The notes beneath the pieces are model-generated. The model did not search any database. It was not told the origin of the DNA and saw only the letters and a list, made by a program, of their open reading frames with translations. From contig CM041197.1 of assembly GCA_023078555.1 (NCBI GenBank), positions 6,345,810-6,409,809 on the forward strand: a DNA stretch of 64,000 nucleotides, in the 5' to 3' direction. The position numbers were made by a program, and so were the translations under genes. Positions 13,498-27,700 of the stretch are shown one piece after another. The DNA comes from Ulva prolifera (Eukaryota; Chlorophyta; Ulvophyceae; Ulvales; Ulvaceae). How positions within the stretch are numbered: position 1 is the stretch's first letter; the number at the start of each line of letters is the position of its first letter.

Positions 13498-16400
13498 GGT
13501 ACTCCCAGGCCTGCCTGCTTCGAAAGTACACAGTTTTCGAAGAACGTGGTCTACACACTAGTAGGAATGCACGCGGGCACGAGGTCAATGAAAATTATCC
13601 ATCTGACACACATTGGCATGATATGTATGTATACAACATGAAGAAATGAGCGCGGTGTGTAAAGGCCCTCCCATGCATGTCTTCTCCGAAAGTACACAGT
13701 TTTTGAAGAACGTGGACTACACAACAGCTAGACTGCAAGCAGGCATGGGCTCAATGTAAATCAGTATATCTGACACACATTAACAGGATATTTATGTATA
13801 CAACATGAATAAATGAGTGCGCCAATGTAAACGTACTCCCATGCCTGCCAGCTTCGTAAGTACACAGTTTTTGAAGATCGTGGTCTACACACTAGTAGGA
13901 ATGCACGCGGGCACAAGGTCAATGAAAATTATCCATCTGACACACATTGGCATGATATGTATGTATACAACATGAAGAAATGAGCGCGGTGTGTAAAGGC
14001 CCTCCCATGCATGTCTTCTCCGAAAGTCCACAGTTTTTGAAGAACGTGGACTACACACAGCTAGAATGGAAGCAGGCATGGGCTCAATGTAAATCAGTAT
14101 ATCTGACACACATTAACATTATATGTATGTATACAACATGTAGAAATGAGCGCGTCGATGTAAAGGTACTCCCAGGCCTGCCTGCTTCGAAAGTACACAG
14201 TTTTCGCAGAACGTGGTCTACACACTAGTAGGAATGCACGCGGGCACGAGGTCAATGAAAATTTTCCATCTGACACACATTGGCATGATATGTATGTATA
14301 CAACATGAAGAAATGAGCGCGGTGTGTAAAGGCCCTCCCATGCATGTCTTCTTCGAAAGTACACAGTTTTCGAAGAACGTGGTCTACACATTAGTAGGAA
14401 TGCACGCGGGCACGAGGTCAATGAAAATTTTCCATCTGACACACATTGGCATGATATGTATGTATACAACATGAAGAAGTGAGCGCGCCAATGTAAACGT
14501 ACTCCCATGCATGCCTGCTTCGAAAGTACACAGTTTTTGAAGATCGTGATCTACACACCAGTTGTTATGCACGCGGGCATGGGCTCAATGTAAATCAGTA
14601 TATCCAACACACATTAACATTATATGTATGTATACAACATGAAGAAATGAGTGCACCAATGTAAACGTACTCCCATGCCTGCCAGCTTCGAAAGTACACA
14701 GTTTTTGCAGAACGTGGTCTACACACTAGTAGGAATGCACGCGGGCACGAGGTCAATGAAAAATTTCCATCTGACACCCATTGGCATGATATGTATGTAT
14801 ACAACATGTAGAAATGAGCGCGTCGATGTAAAGGTACTCCCAGGCCTGCCTGCTTCGAAAGTACACAGTTTTCGAAGAACGTGGTCTACACACTAGTAGG
14901 AATGCACGCGGGCACGAGGTCAATGAAAATTTTCCATCTGACACACATTGGCATGATATGTATGTATACAACATGAAGAAATGAGCGCGGCGTGTAAAGG
15001 CCCTCCCATGCATGTCTTCTCCGAAAGTACACAGTTTTTGAAGAACGTGGACTACACAACATCTAGAATGCAAGCAGGCATGGGCTCAATGTAAATCAGT
15101 ATATCTGACACACATTAACATTATATGTATGTATACAACATTTAGAAATGAGCGCGTCGATGTAAAGGTACTCCCAGGCCTGCCTGCTTCGAAAGTACAC
15201 AGTTTTCGCAGAACGTGGTCTACACACTAGTAGGAATGCACGCGGGCACAAGGTCAATGAAAATTATCCATCTGACACACATTGGCATGATATGTATGTA
15301 TACAACATGAAGAAATGAGCGCGGTGTGTAAAGGCCCTCCCATGCATGTCTTCTCCGAAAGTACACAGTTTTTGAAGAACGTGGACTACACACAGCTAGA
15401 ATGGAAGCAGGCATGGGCTCAATGTAAATCAGTATATCTGACACACATTAACATTATATGTATGTATACAACATGTAGAAATGAGCGCGTCGATGTAAAG
15501 GTACTCCCAGGCCTGCCTGCTTCGAAAGTACACAGTTTTCGCAGAACGTGGTCTACACACTTGTAGGAATGCACGCGGGCACGAGGTCAATGAAAATTAT
15601 CCATCTGACACCCATTGGCATGATATGTATGTATACAACATGAAGAAGTGAGCGCGCCAATGTAAACGTACTCCCATGCATGCCTGCTTCGAAAGTACAC
15701 AGTTTTTGAAGATCGTGATCTACACACCAGTTGTTATGCACGCGGGCATGGGCTCAATGTAAATCAGTATATCCGACACATATTAACATTATATGTATGT
15801 ATACAACATGTAGAAATGAGTGCGTCGATGTAAAGGTACTCCCAGGCTTGCCTGCTTCGAAAGTACACAGTTTTCGCAGAACGTGGTCTACACACTAGTA
15901 GGAATGCACGCGGGCACGAGGTCAATGAAAAATTTCCATCTGACACCCATTGGCGTGATATGTATGTATACAACATGAAGAAATGAGCGCGGTGTGTAAA
16001 GGCCCTCCCATGCATGTCTTCTCCGAAAGTACAAAGTTTTTGAAGAATGTGGACTACACAACAGCTAGAATGCAAGCAGGCATGGGCTCAATGTAAATCA
16101 GTATATCTGACACACATAAATATTATATGTATGTATACAACATGTAGAAATGAGCGCGTCGATGTAAAGGTACTCCCAGGCCTGCCTGCTTCGAAAGTAC
16201 ACAGTTTTTGAAGATCGTGATCTACACACCAGTTGTTATGCACGCGGGCATGGCCTCAATGTAAATCAGTATATCCGACACATATTAACATTATATGTAT
16301 GTATACAACATGTAGAAATGAGTGCGTCGATGTAAAGGTACTCCCAGGCTTGCCTGCTTCGAAAGTACACAGTTTTCGCAGAACGTGGTCTACACACTAG

Positions 16401-19400
16401 TAGGAATGCACGCGGGCACGAGGTCAATGAAAAATTTCCATCTGACACCCATTGGCATGATATGTATGTATACAACATGTAGAAGTGAGCGCGCCAATGT
16501 AAACGTACTCCCATGCATGCCTGCTTCGAAAGTACACAGTTTTTGAAGATCGTGATCTACACACCAGTTGTTATGCACGCGGGCATGGGCTCAATGTAAA
16601 TCAGTATATCCGACACATATTAACATTATATGTATGTATACAACATGTAGAAATGAGTGCGTCGATGTAAAGGTACTCCCAGGCTTGCCTGCTTCGAAAG
16701 TACACAGTTTTCGCAGAACGTGGTCTACACACTAGTAGGAATGCACGCGGGCACGAGGTCAATGAAAAATTTCCATCTGACACCCATTGGCATGATATGT
16801 ATGTATACAACATGTAGAAGTGAGCGCGCCAATGTAAACGTACTCCCAGGCCTGCCTGCTTCGAAAGTACACAGTTTTCGAAGAACGTGGTCTACACACT
16901 AGTAGGAATGCACGCGGGCACGAGGTCAATGAAAATTATCCATCTGACACACATTGGCATGATATGTATGTATACAACATGAAGAAATGAGCGCGGTGTG
17001 TAAAGGCCCTCCCATGCATGTCTTCTCCGAAAGTACACAGTTTTTGAAGAACGTGGACTACACAACAGCTAGACTGCAAGCAGGCATGGGCTCAATGTAA
17101 ATCAGTATATCTGACACACATTAACAGGATATTTATGTATACAACATGAATAAATGAGTGCGCCAATGTAAACGTACTCCCATGCCTGCCAGCTTCGAAA
17201 GTACACAGTTTTTGAAGATCGTGGTCTACACACTAGTAGGAATGCACGCGGGCACAAGGTCAATGAAAATTATCCATCTGACACACATTGGCATGATATG
17301 TATGTATACAACATGAAGAAATGAGCGCGGTGTGTAAAGGCCCTCCCATGCATGTCTTCTCCGAAAGTCCACAGTTTTTGAAGAACGTGGACTACACACA
17401 GCTAGAATGGAAGCAGGCATGGGCTCAATGTAAATCAGTATATCTGACACACATTAACATTATATGTATGTATACAACATGTAGAAATGAGCGCGTCGAT
17501 GTAAAGGTACTCCCAGGCCTGCCTGCTTCGAAAGTACACAGTTTTCGCAGAACGTGGTCTACACACTAGTAGGAATGCACGCGGGCACGAGGTCAATGAA
17601 AATTTTCCATCTGACACACATTGGCATGATATGTATGTATACAACATGAAGAAATGAGCGCGGTGTGTAAAGGCCCTCCCATGCATGTCTTCTTCGAAAG
17701 TACACAGTTTTCGAAGAACGTGGTCTACACATTAGTAGGAATGCACGCGGGCACGAGGTCAATGAAAATTTTCCATCTGACACACATTGGCATGATATGT
17801 ATGTATACAACATGAAGAAGTGAGCGCGCCAATGTAAACGTACTCCCATGCATGCCTGCTTCGAAAGTACACAGTTTTTGAAGATCGTGATCTACACACC
17901 AGTTGTTATGCACGCGGGCATGGGCTCAATGTAAATCAGTATATCCAACACACATTAACATTATATGTATGTATACAACATGAAGAAATGAGTGCACCAA
18001 TGTAAACGTACTCCCATGCCTGCCAGCTTCGAAAGTACACAGTTTTTGCAGAACGTGGTCTACACACTAGTAGGAATGCACGCGGGCACGAGGTCAATGA
18101 AAAATTTCCATCTGACACCCATTGGCATGATATGTATGTATACAACATGTAGAAATGAGCGCGTCGATGTAAAGGTACTCCCAGGCCTGCCTGCTTCGAA
18201 AGTACACAGTTTTCGAAGAACGTGGTCTACACACTAGTAGGAATGCACGCGGGCACGAGGTCAATGAAAATTTTCCATCTGACACACATTGGCATGATAT
18301 GTATGTATACAACATGAAGAAATGAGCGCGGCGTGTAAAGGCCCTCCCATGCATGTCTTCTCCGAAAGTACACAGTTTTTGAAAAACGTGGACTACACAA
18401 CATCTAGAATGCAAGCAGGCATGGGCTCAATGTAAATCAGTATATCTGACACACATTAACATTATATGTATGTATACAACATTTAGAAATGAGCGCGTCG
18501 ATGTAAAGGTACTCCCAGGCCTGCCTGCTTCGAAAGTACACAGTTTTCGCAGAACGTGGTCTACACACTAGTAGGAATGCACGCGGGCACAAGGTCAATG
18601 AAAATTATCCATCTGACACACATTGGCATGATATGTATGTATACAACATGAAGAAATGAGCGCGGTGTGTAAAGGCCCTCCCATGCATGTCTTCTCCGAA
18701 AGTACACAGTTTTTGAAGAACGTGGACTACACACAGCTAGAATGGAAGCAGGCATGGGCTCAATGTAAATCAGTATATCTGACACACATTAACATTATAT
18801 GTATGTATACAACATGTAGAAATGAGCGCGTCGATGTAAAGGTACTCCCAGGCCTGCCTGCTTCGAAAGTACACAGTTTTCGCAGAACGTGGTCTACACA
18901 CTTGTAGGAATGCACGCGGGCACGAGGTCAATGAAAATTATCCATCTGACACCCATTGGCATGATATGTATGTATACAACATGAAGAAGTGAGCGCGCCA
19001 ATGTAAACGTACTCCCATGCATGCCTGCTTCGAAAGTACACAGTTTTTGAAGATCGTGATCTACACACCAGTTGTTATGCACGCGGGCATGGGCTCAATG
19101 TAAATCAGTATATCCGACACATATTAACATTATATGTATGTATACAACATGTAGAAATGAGTGCGTCGATGTAAAGGTACTCCCAGGCTTGCCTGCTTCG
19201 AAAGTACACAGTTTTCGCAGAACGTGGTCTACACACTAGTAGGAATGCACGCGGGCACGAGGTCAATGAAAAATTTCCATCTGACACCCATTGGCGTGAT
19301 ATGTATGTATACAACATGAAGAAATGAGCGCGGTGTGTAAAGGCCCTCCCATGCATGTCTTCTCCGAAAGTACAAAGTTTTTGAAGAATGTGGACTACAC

Positions 19401-20180
19401 AACAGCTAGAATGCAAGCAGGCATGGGCTCAATGTAAATCAGTATATCTGACACACATAAATATTATATGTATGTATACAACATGTAGAAATGAGCGCGT
19501 CGATGTAAAGGTACTCCCAGGCCTGCCTGCTTCGAAAGTACACAGTTTTTGAAGATCGTGATCTACACACCAGTTGTTATGCACGCGGGCATGGCCTCAA
19601 TGTAAATCAGTATATCCGACACATATTAACATTATATGTATGTATACAACATGTAGAAATGAGTGCGTCGATGTAAAGGTACTCCCAGGCTTGCCTGCTT
19701 CGAAAGTACACAGTTTTCGCAGAACGTGGTCTACACACTAGTAGGAATGCACGCGGGCACGAGGTCAATGAAAAATTTCCATCTGACACCCATTGGCATG
19801 ATATGTATGTATACAACATGTAGAAGTGAGCGCGCCAATGTAAACGTACTCCCATGCATGCCTGCTTCGAAAGTACACAGTTTTTGAAGATCGTGATCTA
19901 CACACCAGTTGTTATGCACGCGGGCATGGGCTCAATGTAAATCAGTATATCCGACACATATTAACATTATATGTATGTATACAACATGTAGAAATGAGTG
20001 CGTCGATGTAAAGGTACTCCCAGGCTTGCCTGCTTCGAAAGTACACAGTTTTCGCAGAACGTGGTCTACACACTAGTAGGAATGCACGCGGGCACGAGGT
20101 CAATGAAAAATTTCCATCTGACACCCATTGGCATGATATGTATGTATACAACATGTAGAAGTGAGCGCGCCAATGTAAAC
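13498..20180. repeat. Tandem duplication of a 20-monomer block, offset 3341 bp
   Basis: The segment from about 13498 to 16838 is repeated almost base for base at about 16839-20180. Matching landmarks at 13885/17226, 14595/17936, 15220/18561 and 16266/19607 all keep the same 3341-bp offset. Differences are few, for example GCTTCGTAAG near 13853 against GCTTCGAAAG in the second copy. Near identity over 3.3 kb indicates a recent unequal exchange or amplification. Confidence 0.85.
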
Positions 20181-23100
20181 GTACTCCCATGCATGCCTGC
20201 TTCGAAAGTACACAGTTTTTGAAGATCGTGATCTACACACCAGTTGTTATGCACGCGGGCATGGGCTCAATGTAAATCAGTATATCCGACACATATTAAC
20301 ATTATATGTATGTATACAACATGTAGAAATGAGTGCGTCGATGTAAAGGTACTCCCAGGCTTGCCTGCTTCGAAAGTACACAGTTTTCGCAGAACGTGGT
20401 CTACACACTAGTAGGAATGCACGCGGGCACGAGGTCAATGAAAAATTTCCATCTGACACCCATTGGCATGATATGTATGTATACAACATGAAGAAGTGAG
20501 CGCGGTGTGTAAAGGCCCTCCCATGCATGTCTTCTCCGAAAGTACACAGTTTTTGAAGAATGTGGTCTACACAACAGCTAGAATGCAAGCAGGCATGGGC
20601 TCAATGTAAATCAGTATATCTGACACACATTGGCATGATATGTATGTATACAACATGTAGAAGTGAGCGCGCCAATGTAAACGTACTCCCATGCCTGCCA
20701 GCTTCGAAAGTACACAGTTTTTGAAGATCGTGGTCTACACACTAGTAGGAATGCACGCGGGCACGAGGTCAATGAAATTTTCAATCTGACACACATTGGC
20801 ATGATATGTATGTATACAACATGAAGAAATGAGCGCGGTGTGTAAAGGCCCTCCCATGCATGTCTTCTTCGAAAGTACACAGTTTTCGCAGAACGTGGTC
20901 TACACACTAGTAGGAATGCACGCGGGCACGAGGTCAATGAAAATTTTCCATCTGACACACATTGGCATGATATGTATGTATACAACATGAAGAAATGAGC
21001 GCGGTGTGTAAAGGCCCTCCCATGCATGTCTTCTTCGAAAGTACACAGTTTTTGAAGATCGTGGTCTACACACTAGTAGGAATGCACGCGGGCACGAGGT
21101 CAATGAAAATTTTCCATCTGACACACATTGGCATGATATGTATGTATACAACATGAAGAAATGAGCGCGGTGTGTAAAGGCCCTCCCATGCATGTCTTCT
21201 TCGAAAGTACACAGTTTTCGCAGAACGTGGTCTACACACTAGTAGGAATGCACGCGGGCACGAGGTCAATGAAAATTTTCCATCTGACACACATTGGCAT
21301 GATATGTATGTATACAACATGAAGAAATGAGCGCGGTGTGTAAAGGCCCTCCCATGCATGTCTTCTCCGAAAGTACACAGTTTTCGCAGAACGTGGTCTA
21401 CACATTAGTAGGAATGCACGCGGGCACGAGGTCAATGAAAATTTTCCATCTGACACACATTGGCATGATATGTATGTATACAACATGAAGAAGTGAGCGC
21501 GCCAATGTAAACGTACTCCCATGCATGCCTTCTTCGAAAGTACACAGTTTTTGAAGATCGTGATCTACACACCAGTTGTTATGCACGCGGGCATGGGCTC
21601 AATGTAAATCAGTATATCCGACACACATTAACATTATATGTATGTATACAACATGAAGAAATGAGTGCGCCAATGTAAACGTACTCCGATGCCTGCCAGC
21701 TTCGAAAGTACACAGTTTTTGAAGATCGTGGTCTACACACTAGTAGGAATGCACGCGGGCACAAGGTCAATGAAAATTATCCATCTGACACACATTGGCA
21801 TGATATGTATGTATACAACATGAAGAAATGAGCGCGGTGTGTAAAGGCCCTCCCATGCATGTCTTCTCCGAAAGTACACAGTTTTTGAAGAACGTGGACT
21901 ACACACAGCTAGAATGGAAGCAGGCATGGGCTCAATGTAAATCAGTATATCTGACACACATTAACATTATATGTATGTATACAACATGTAGAAATGAGCG
22001 CGTCGATGTAAAGGTACTCCCAGGCCTGCCTGCTTCGAAAGTACACAGTTTTCGCAGAACGTGGTCTACACACTAGTAGGAATGCACGCGGGCACGAGGT
22101 CAATGAAACTTTTCCATCTGACACACATTGGCATGATATGTATGTATACAACATGAAGAAATGAGCGCGGTGTGTAAAGGCCCTCCCATGCATGTCTTCT
22201 CCGAAAGTACACAGTTTTTGAAGAACGTGGACTACACACAGCTAGAATGGAAGCAGGCATGGGCTCAATGTAAATCAGTATATCTGACACACATTAACAT
22301 TATATGTATGTATACAACATGTAGAAATGAGTGCGTCGATGTAAAGGTACTCCCAGGCTTGCCTGCTTCGAAAGTACACAGTTTTCGCAGAACGTGGTCT
22401 ACACACTAGTAGGAATGCACGCGGGCACGAGGTCAATGAAAAATTTCCATCTGACACCCATTGGCATGATATGTATGTATACAACATGTAGAAGTGAGCG
22501 CGCCAATGTAAACGTACTCCCATGCATGCCTGCTTCGAAAGTACACAGTTTTTGAAGATCGTGATCTACACACCAGTTGTTATGCACGCGGGCATGGGCT
22601 CAATGTAAATCAGTATATCCGACACATATTAACATTATATGTATGTATACAACATGTAGAAATGAGTGCGTCGATGTAAAGGTACTCCCAGGCTTGCCTG
22701 CTTCGAAAGTACACAGTTTTCGCAGAACGTGGTCTACACACTAGTAGGAATGCACGCGGGCACGAGGTCAATGAAAAATTTCCATCTGACACCCATTGGC
22801 ATGATATGTATGTATACAACATGAAGAAGTGAGCGCGGTGTGTAAAGGCCCTCCCATGCATGTCTTCTCCGAAAGTACACAGTTTTTGAAGAATGTGGTC
22901 TACACAACAGCTAGAATGCAAGCAGGCATGGGCTCAATGTAAATCAGTATATCTGACACACATTGGCATGATATGTATGTATACAACATGTAGAAGTGAG
23001 CGCGCCAATGTAAACGTACTCCCATGCCTGCCAGCTTCGAAAGTACACAGTTTTTGAAGATCGTGGTCTACACACTAGTAGGAATGCACGCGGGCACGAG

Positions 23101-24620
23101 GTCAATGAAATTTTCAATCTGACACACATTGGCATGATATGTATGTATACAACATGAAGAAATGAGCGCGGTGTGTAAAGGCCCTCCCATGCATGTCTTC
23201 TTCGAAAGTACACAGTTTTCGCAGAACGTGGTCTACACACTAGTAGGAATGCACGCGGGCACGAGGTCAATGAAAATTTTCCATCTGACACACATTGGCA
23301 TGATATGTATGTATACAACATGAAGAAATGAGCGCGGTGTGTAAAGGCCCTCCCATGCATGTCTTCTTCGAAAGTACACAGTTTTTGAAGATCGTGGTCT
23401 ACACACTAGTAGGAATGCACGCGGGCACGAGGTCAATGAAAATTTTCCATCTGACACACATTGGCATGATATGTATGTATACAACATGAAGAAATGAGCG
23501 CGGTGTGTAAAGGCCCTCCCATGCATGTCTTCTTCGAAAGTACACAGTTTTCGCAGAACGTGGTCTACACACTAGTAGGAATGCACGCGGGCACGAGGTC
23601 AATGAAAATTTTCCATCTGACACACATTGGCATGATATGTATGTATACAACATGAAGAAATGAGCGCGGTGTGTAAAGGCCCTCCCATGCATGTCTTCTC
23701 CGAAAGTACACAGTTTTCGCAGAACGTGGTCTACACATTAGTAGGAATGCACGCGGGCACGAGGTCAATGAAAATTTTCCATCTGACACACATTGGCATG
23801 ATATGTATGTATACAACATGAAGAAGTGAGCGCGCCAATGTAAACGTACTCCCATGCATGCCTGCTTCGAAAGTACACAGTTTTTGAAGATCGTGATCTA
23901 CACACCAGTTTTTATGCACGCGGGCATGGGCTCAATGTAAATCAGTATATCCGACACACATTAACATTATATGTATGTATACAACATGAAGAAATGAGTG
24001 CGCCAATGTAAACGTACTCCGATGCCTGCCAGCTTCGAAAGTACACAGTTTTTGAAGATCGTGGTCTACACACTAGTAGGAATGCACGCGGGCACAAGGT
24101 CAATGAAAATTATCCATCTGACACACATTGGCATGATATGTATGTATACAACATGAAGAAATGAGCGCGGTGTGTAAAGGCCCTCCCATGCATGTCTTCT
24201 CCGAAAGTACACAGTTTTTGAAGAACGTGGACTACACACAGCTAGAATGGAAGCAGGCATGGGCTCAATGTAAATCAGTATATCTGACACACATTAACAT
24301 TATATGTATGTATACAACATGTAGAAATGAGCGCGTCGATGTAAAGGTACTCCCAGGCCTGCCTGCTTCGAAAGTACACAGTTTTCGCAGAACGTGGTCT
24401 ACACACTAGTAGGAATGCACGCGGGCACGAGGTCAATGAAACTTTTCCATCTGACACACATTGGCATGATATGTATGTATACAACATGAAGAAATGAGCG
24501 CGGTGTGTAAAGGCCCTCCCATGCATGTCTTCTCCGAAAGTACACAGTTTTTGAAGAACGTGGACTACACACAGCTAGAATGGAAGCAGGCATGGGCTCA
24601 ATGTAAATCAGTATATCTGA
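20000..24620. repeat. Tandem duplication of a 14-monomer block, offset 2333 bp
   Basis: Landmarks at 20277/22610, 20611/22944, 20900/23233, 21232/23565, 21733/24066 and 22161/24494 keep a constant 2333-bp offset, equal to 14 monomers. Both copies share a distinctive monomer pair where a short deletion (GTCAATGAAATTTTCAATC, near 20766 and 23099) fuses reading frames. The copies start to diverge again near 22300/24640. Confidence 0.85.
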
Positions 24621-24729
24621 CACACATTAACATTATATGTATGTATACAACATGTAGAAATGAGCGCGTCGATGTAAAGGTACTCCCAGGCCTGCCTGCT
24701 TCGAAAGTACACAGTTTTCGCAGAACGTG

Positions 24730-27700
24730 GTCTACACACTAGTAGGAATGCACGCGGGCACGAGGTCAATGAAACTTTTCCATCTGACACACATTGGCAT
24801 GATATGTATGTATACAACATGAAGAAATGAGCGCGGTGTGTAAAGGCCCTCCCATGCATGTCTTCTTCGAAAGTACACAGTTTTCGCAGAACGTGGTCTA
24901 CACATTAGTAGGAATGCACGCGGGCACGAGGTCAATGAAAATTTTCCATCTGACACACATTGGCATGATATGTATGTATACAACATGAAGAAGTGAGCGC
25001 GCCAATGTAAACGTACTCCCATGCATGCCTGCTTCGAAAGTACACAGTTTTTGAAGATCGTGATCTACACACCAGTTGTTATGCACGCGGGCATGGGCTC
25101 AATGTAAATCAGTATATCCAACACACATTAACATTATATGTATGTATACAACATGAAGAAATGAGTGCGCCAATGTAAACGTACTCCCATGCCTGCCAGC
25201 TTCGAAAGTACACAGTTTTTGCAGAACGTGGTCTACACACTAGTAGGAATGCACGCGGGCACGAGGTCAATGAAAAATTTCCATCTGACACCCATTAACA
25301 TTATATGTATGTATACAACATGTAGAAATGAGCGCGTCGATGTAAAGGTACTCCCAGGCCTGCCTGCTTCGAAAGTACACAGTTTTCGCAGAACGTGGTC
25401 TACACACTAGTAGGAATGCACGCGGGCACGAGGTCAATGAAAATTTTCCATCTGACACACATTGGCATGATATGTATGTATACAACATGAAGAAATGAGC
25501 GCGGTGTGTAAAGGCCCTCCCATGCATGTCTTCTCCGAAAGTACACAGTTTTTGAAGAACGTGGACTACACACAGCTAGAATGGAAGCAGGCATGGGCTC
25601 AATGTAAATCAGTATATCTGACACACATTAACATTATATGTATGTATACAACATGTAGAAATGAGCGCGTCGATGTAAAGGTACTCCCAGGCCTGCCTGC
25701 TTCGAAAGTACACAGTTTTCGCAGAACGTGGTCTACACACTAGTAGGAATGCACGCGGGCACGAGGTCAATGAAAATTTTCCATCTGACACACATTGGCA
25801 TGATATGTATGTATACAACATGAAGAAATGAGCGCGGTGTGTAAAGGCCCTCCCATGCATGTCTTCTCCGAAAGTACACAGTTTTTGAAGAATGTGGACT
25901 ACACAACAGCTAGAATGCAAGCAGGCATGGGCTCAATGTAAATCAGTATATCTGACACACATAAATATTATATGTATGTATACAACATGTAGAAATGAGC
26001 GCGTCGATGTAAAGGTACTCCCAGGCCTGCCAGCTTCGAAAGTACACAGTTTTTGAAGATCGTGATCTACACACCAGTTGTTATGCACGCGGGCATGGGC
26101 TCAATGTAAATCAGTATATCCGACACATATTAACATTATATGTATGTATACAACATGTAGAAATGAGTGCGTCGATGTAAAGGTACTCCCAGGCTTGCCT
26201 GCTTCGAAAGTACACAGTTTTCGCAGAACGTGGTCTACACACTAGTAGGAATGCACGCGGGCACGAGGTCAATGAAAAATTTCCATCTGACACCCATTGG
26301 CATGATATGTATGTATACAACATGTAGAAGTGAGCGCGCCAATGTAAACGTACTCCCATGCATGCCTGCTTCGAAAGTACACAGTTTTTGAAGATCGTGA
26401 TCTACACACCAGTTGTTATGCACGCGGGCATGGGCTCAATGTAAATCAGTATATCCGACACATATTAACATTATATGTATGTATACAACATGTAGAAATG
26501 AGTGCGTCGATGTAAAGGTACTGCCAGGCTTGCCTGCTTCGAAAGTACACAGTTTTCGCAGAACGTGGTCTACACACTAGTAGGAATGCACGCGGGCACG
26601 AGGTCAATGAAAAATTTCCATCTGACACCCATTGGCATGATATGTATGTATACAACATGAAGAAGTGAGCGCGGTGTGTAAAGGCCCTCCCATGCATGTC
26701 TTCTCCGAAAGTACACAGTTTTTGAAGAATGTGGTCTACACAACAGCTAGAATGCAAGCAGGCATGGGCTCAATGTAAATCAGTATATCTGACACACATT
26801 GGCATGATATGTATGTTTACAACATGTAGAAGTGAGCGCGCCAATGTAAACGTACTCCCATGCCTGCCAGCTTCGAAAGTACACAGTTTTTGAAGATCGT
26901 GGTCTACACACTAGTAGGAATGCACGCGGGCACGAGGTCAATGAAAATTTTCCATCTGACACACATTGGCATGATATGTATGTATACAACATGAAGAAAT
27001 GAGCGCGGTGTGTAAAGGCCCTCCCATGCATGTCTTCTCCGAAAGTACACAGTTTTTGAAGAACGTGGACTACACACAGCTAGAATGGAAGCAGGCATGG
27101 GCTCAATGTAAATCAGTATATCTGACACACATTAACATTATATGTATGTATACAACATGTAGAAATGAGCGCGTCGATGTAAAGGTACTCCCAGGCCTGC
27201 CTGCTTCGAAAGTACACAGTTTTCGCAGAACGTGGTCTACACACTAGTAGGAATGCACGCGGGCACGAGGTCAATGAAAATTTTCCATCTGACACACATT
27301 GGCATGATATGTATGTATACAACATGAAGAAATGAGCGCGGTGTGTAAAGGCCCTCCCATGCATGTCTTCTCCGAAAGTACACAGTTTTTGAAGAATGTG
27401 GACTACACAACAGCTAGAATGCAAGCAGGCATGGGCTCAATGTAAATCAGTATATCTGACACACATAAATATTATATGTATGTATACAACATGTAGAAAT
27501 GAGCGCGTCGATGTAAAGGTACTCCCAGGCCTGCCAGCTTCGAAAGTACACAGTTTTTGAAGATCGTGATCTACACACCAGTTGTTATGCACGCGGGCAT
27601 GGGCTCAATGTAAATCAGTATATCCGACACATATTAACATTATATGTATGTATACAACATGTAGAAATGAGTGCGTCGATGTAAAGGTACTCCCAGGCTT

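Noticed and set aside
10219..23360. Many repeated open frames of 60-138 codons on both strands of the satellite
   Set aside because: They recur once per monomer or dimer on both strands, overlap each other, and change with the repeat phase. They show no protein motifs and follow the repeat unit, so they are by-products of low stop density.
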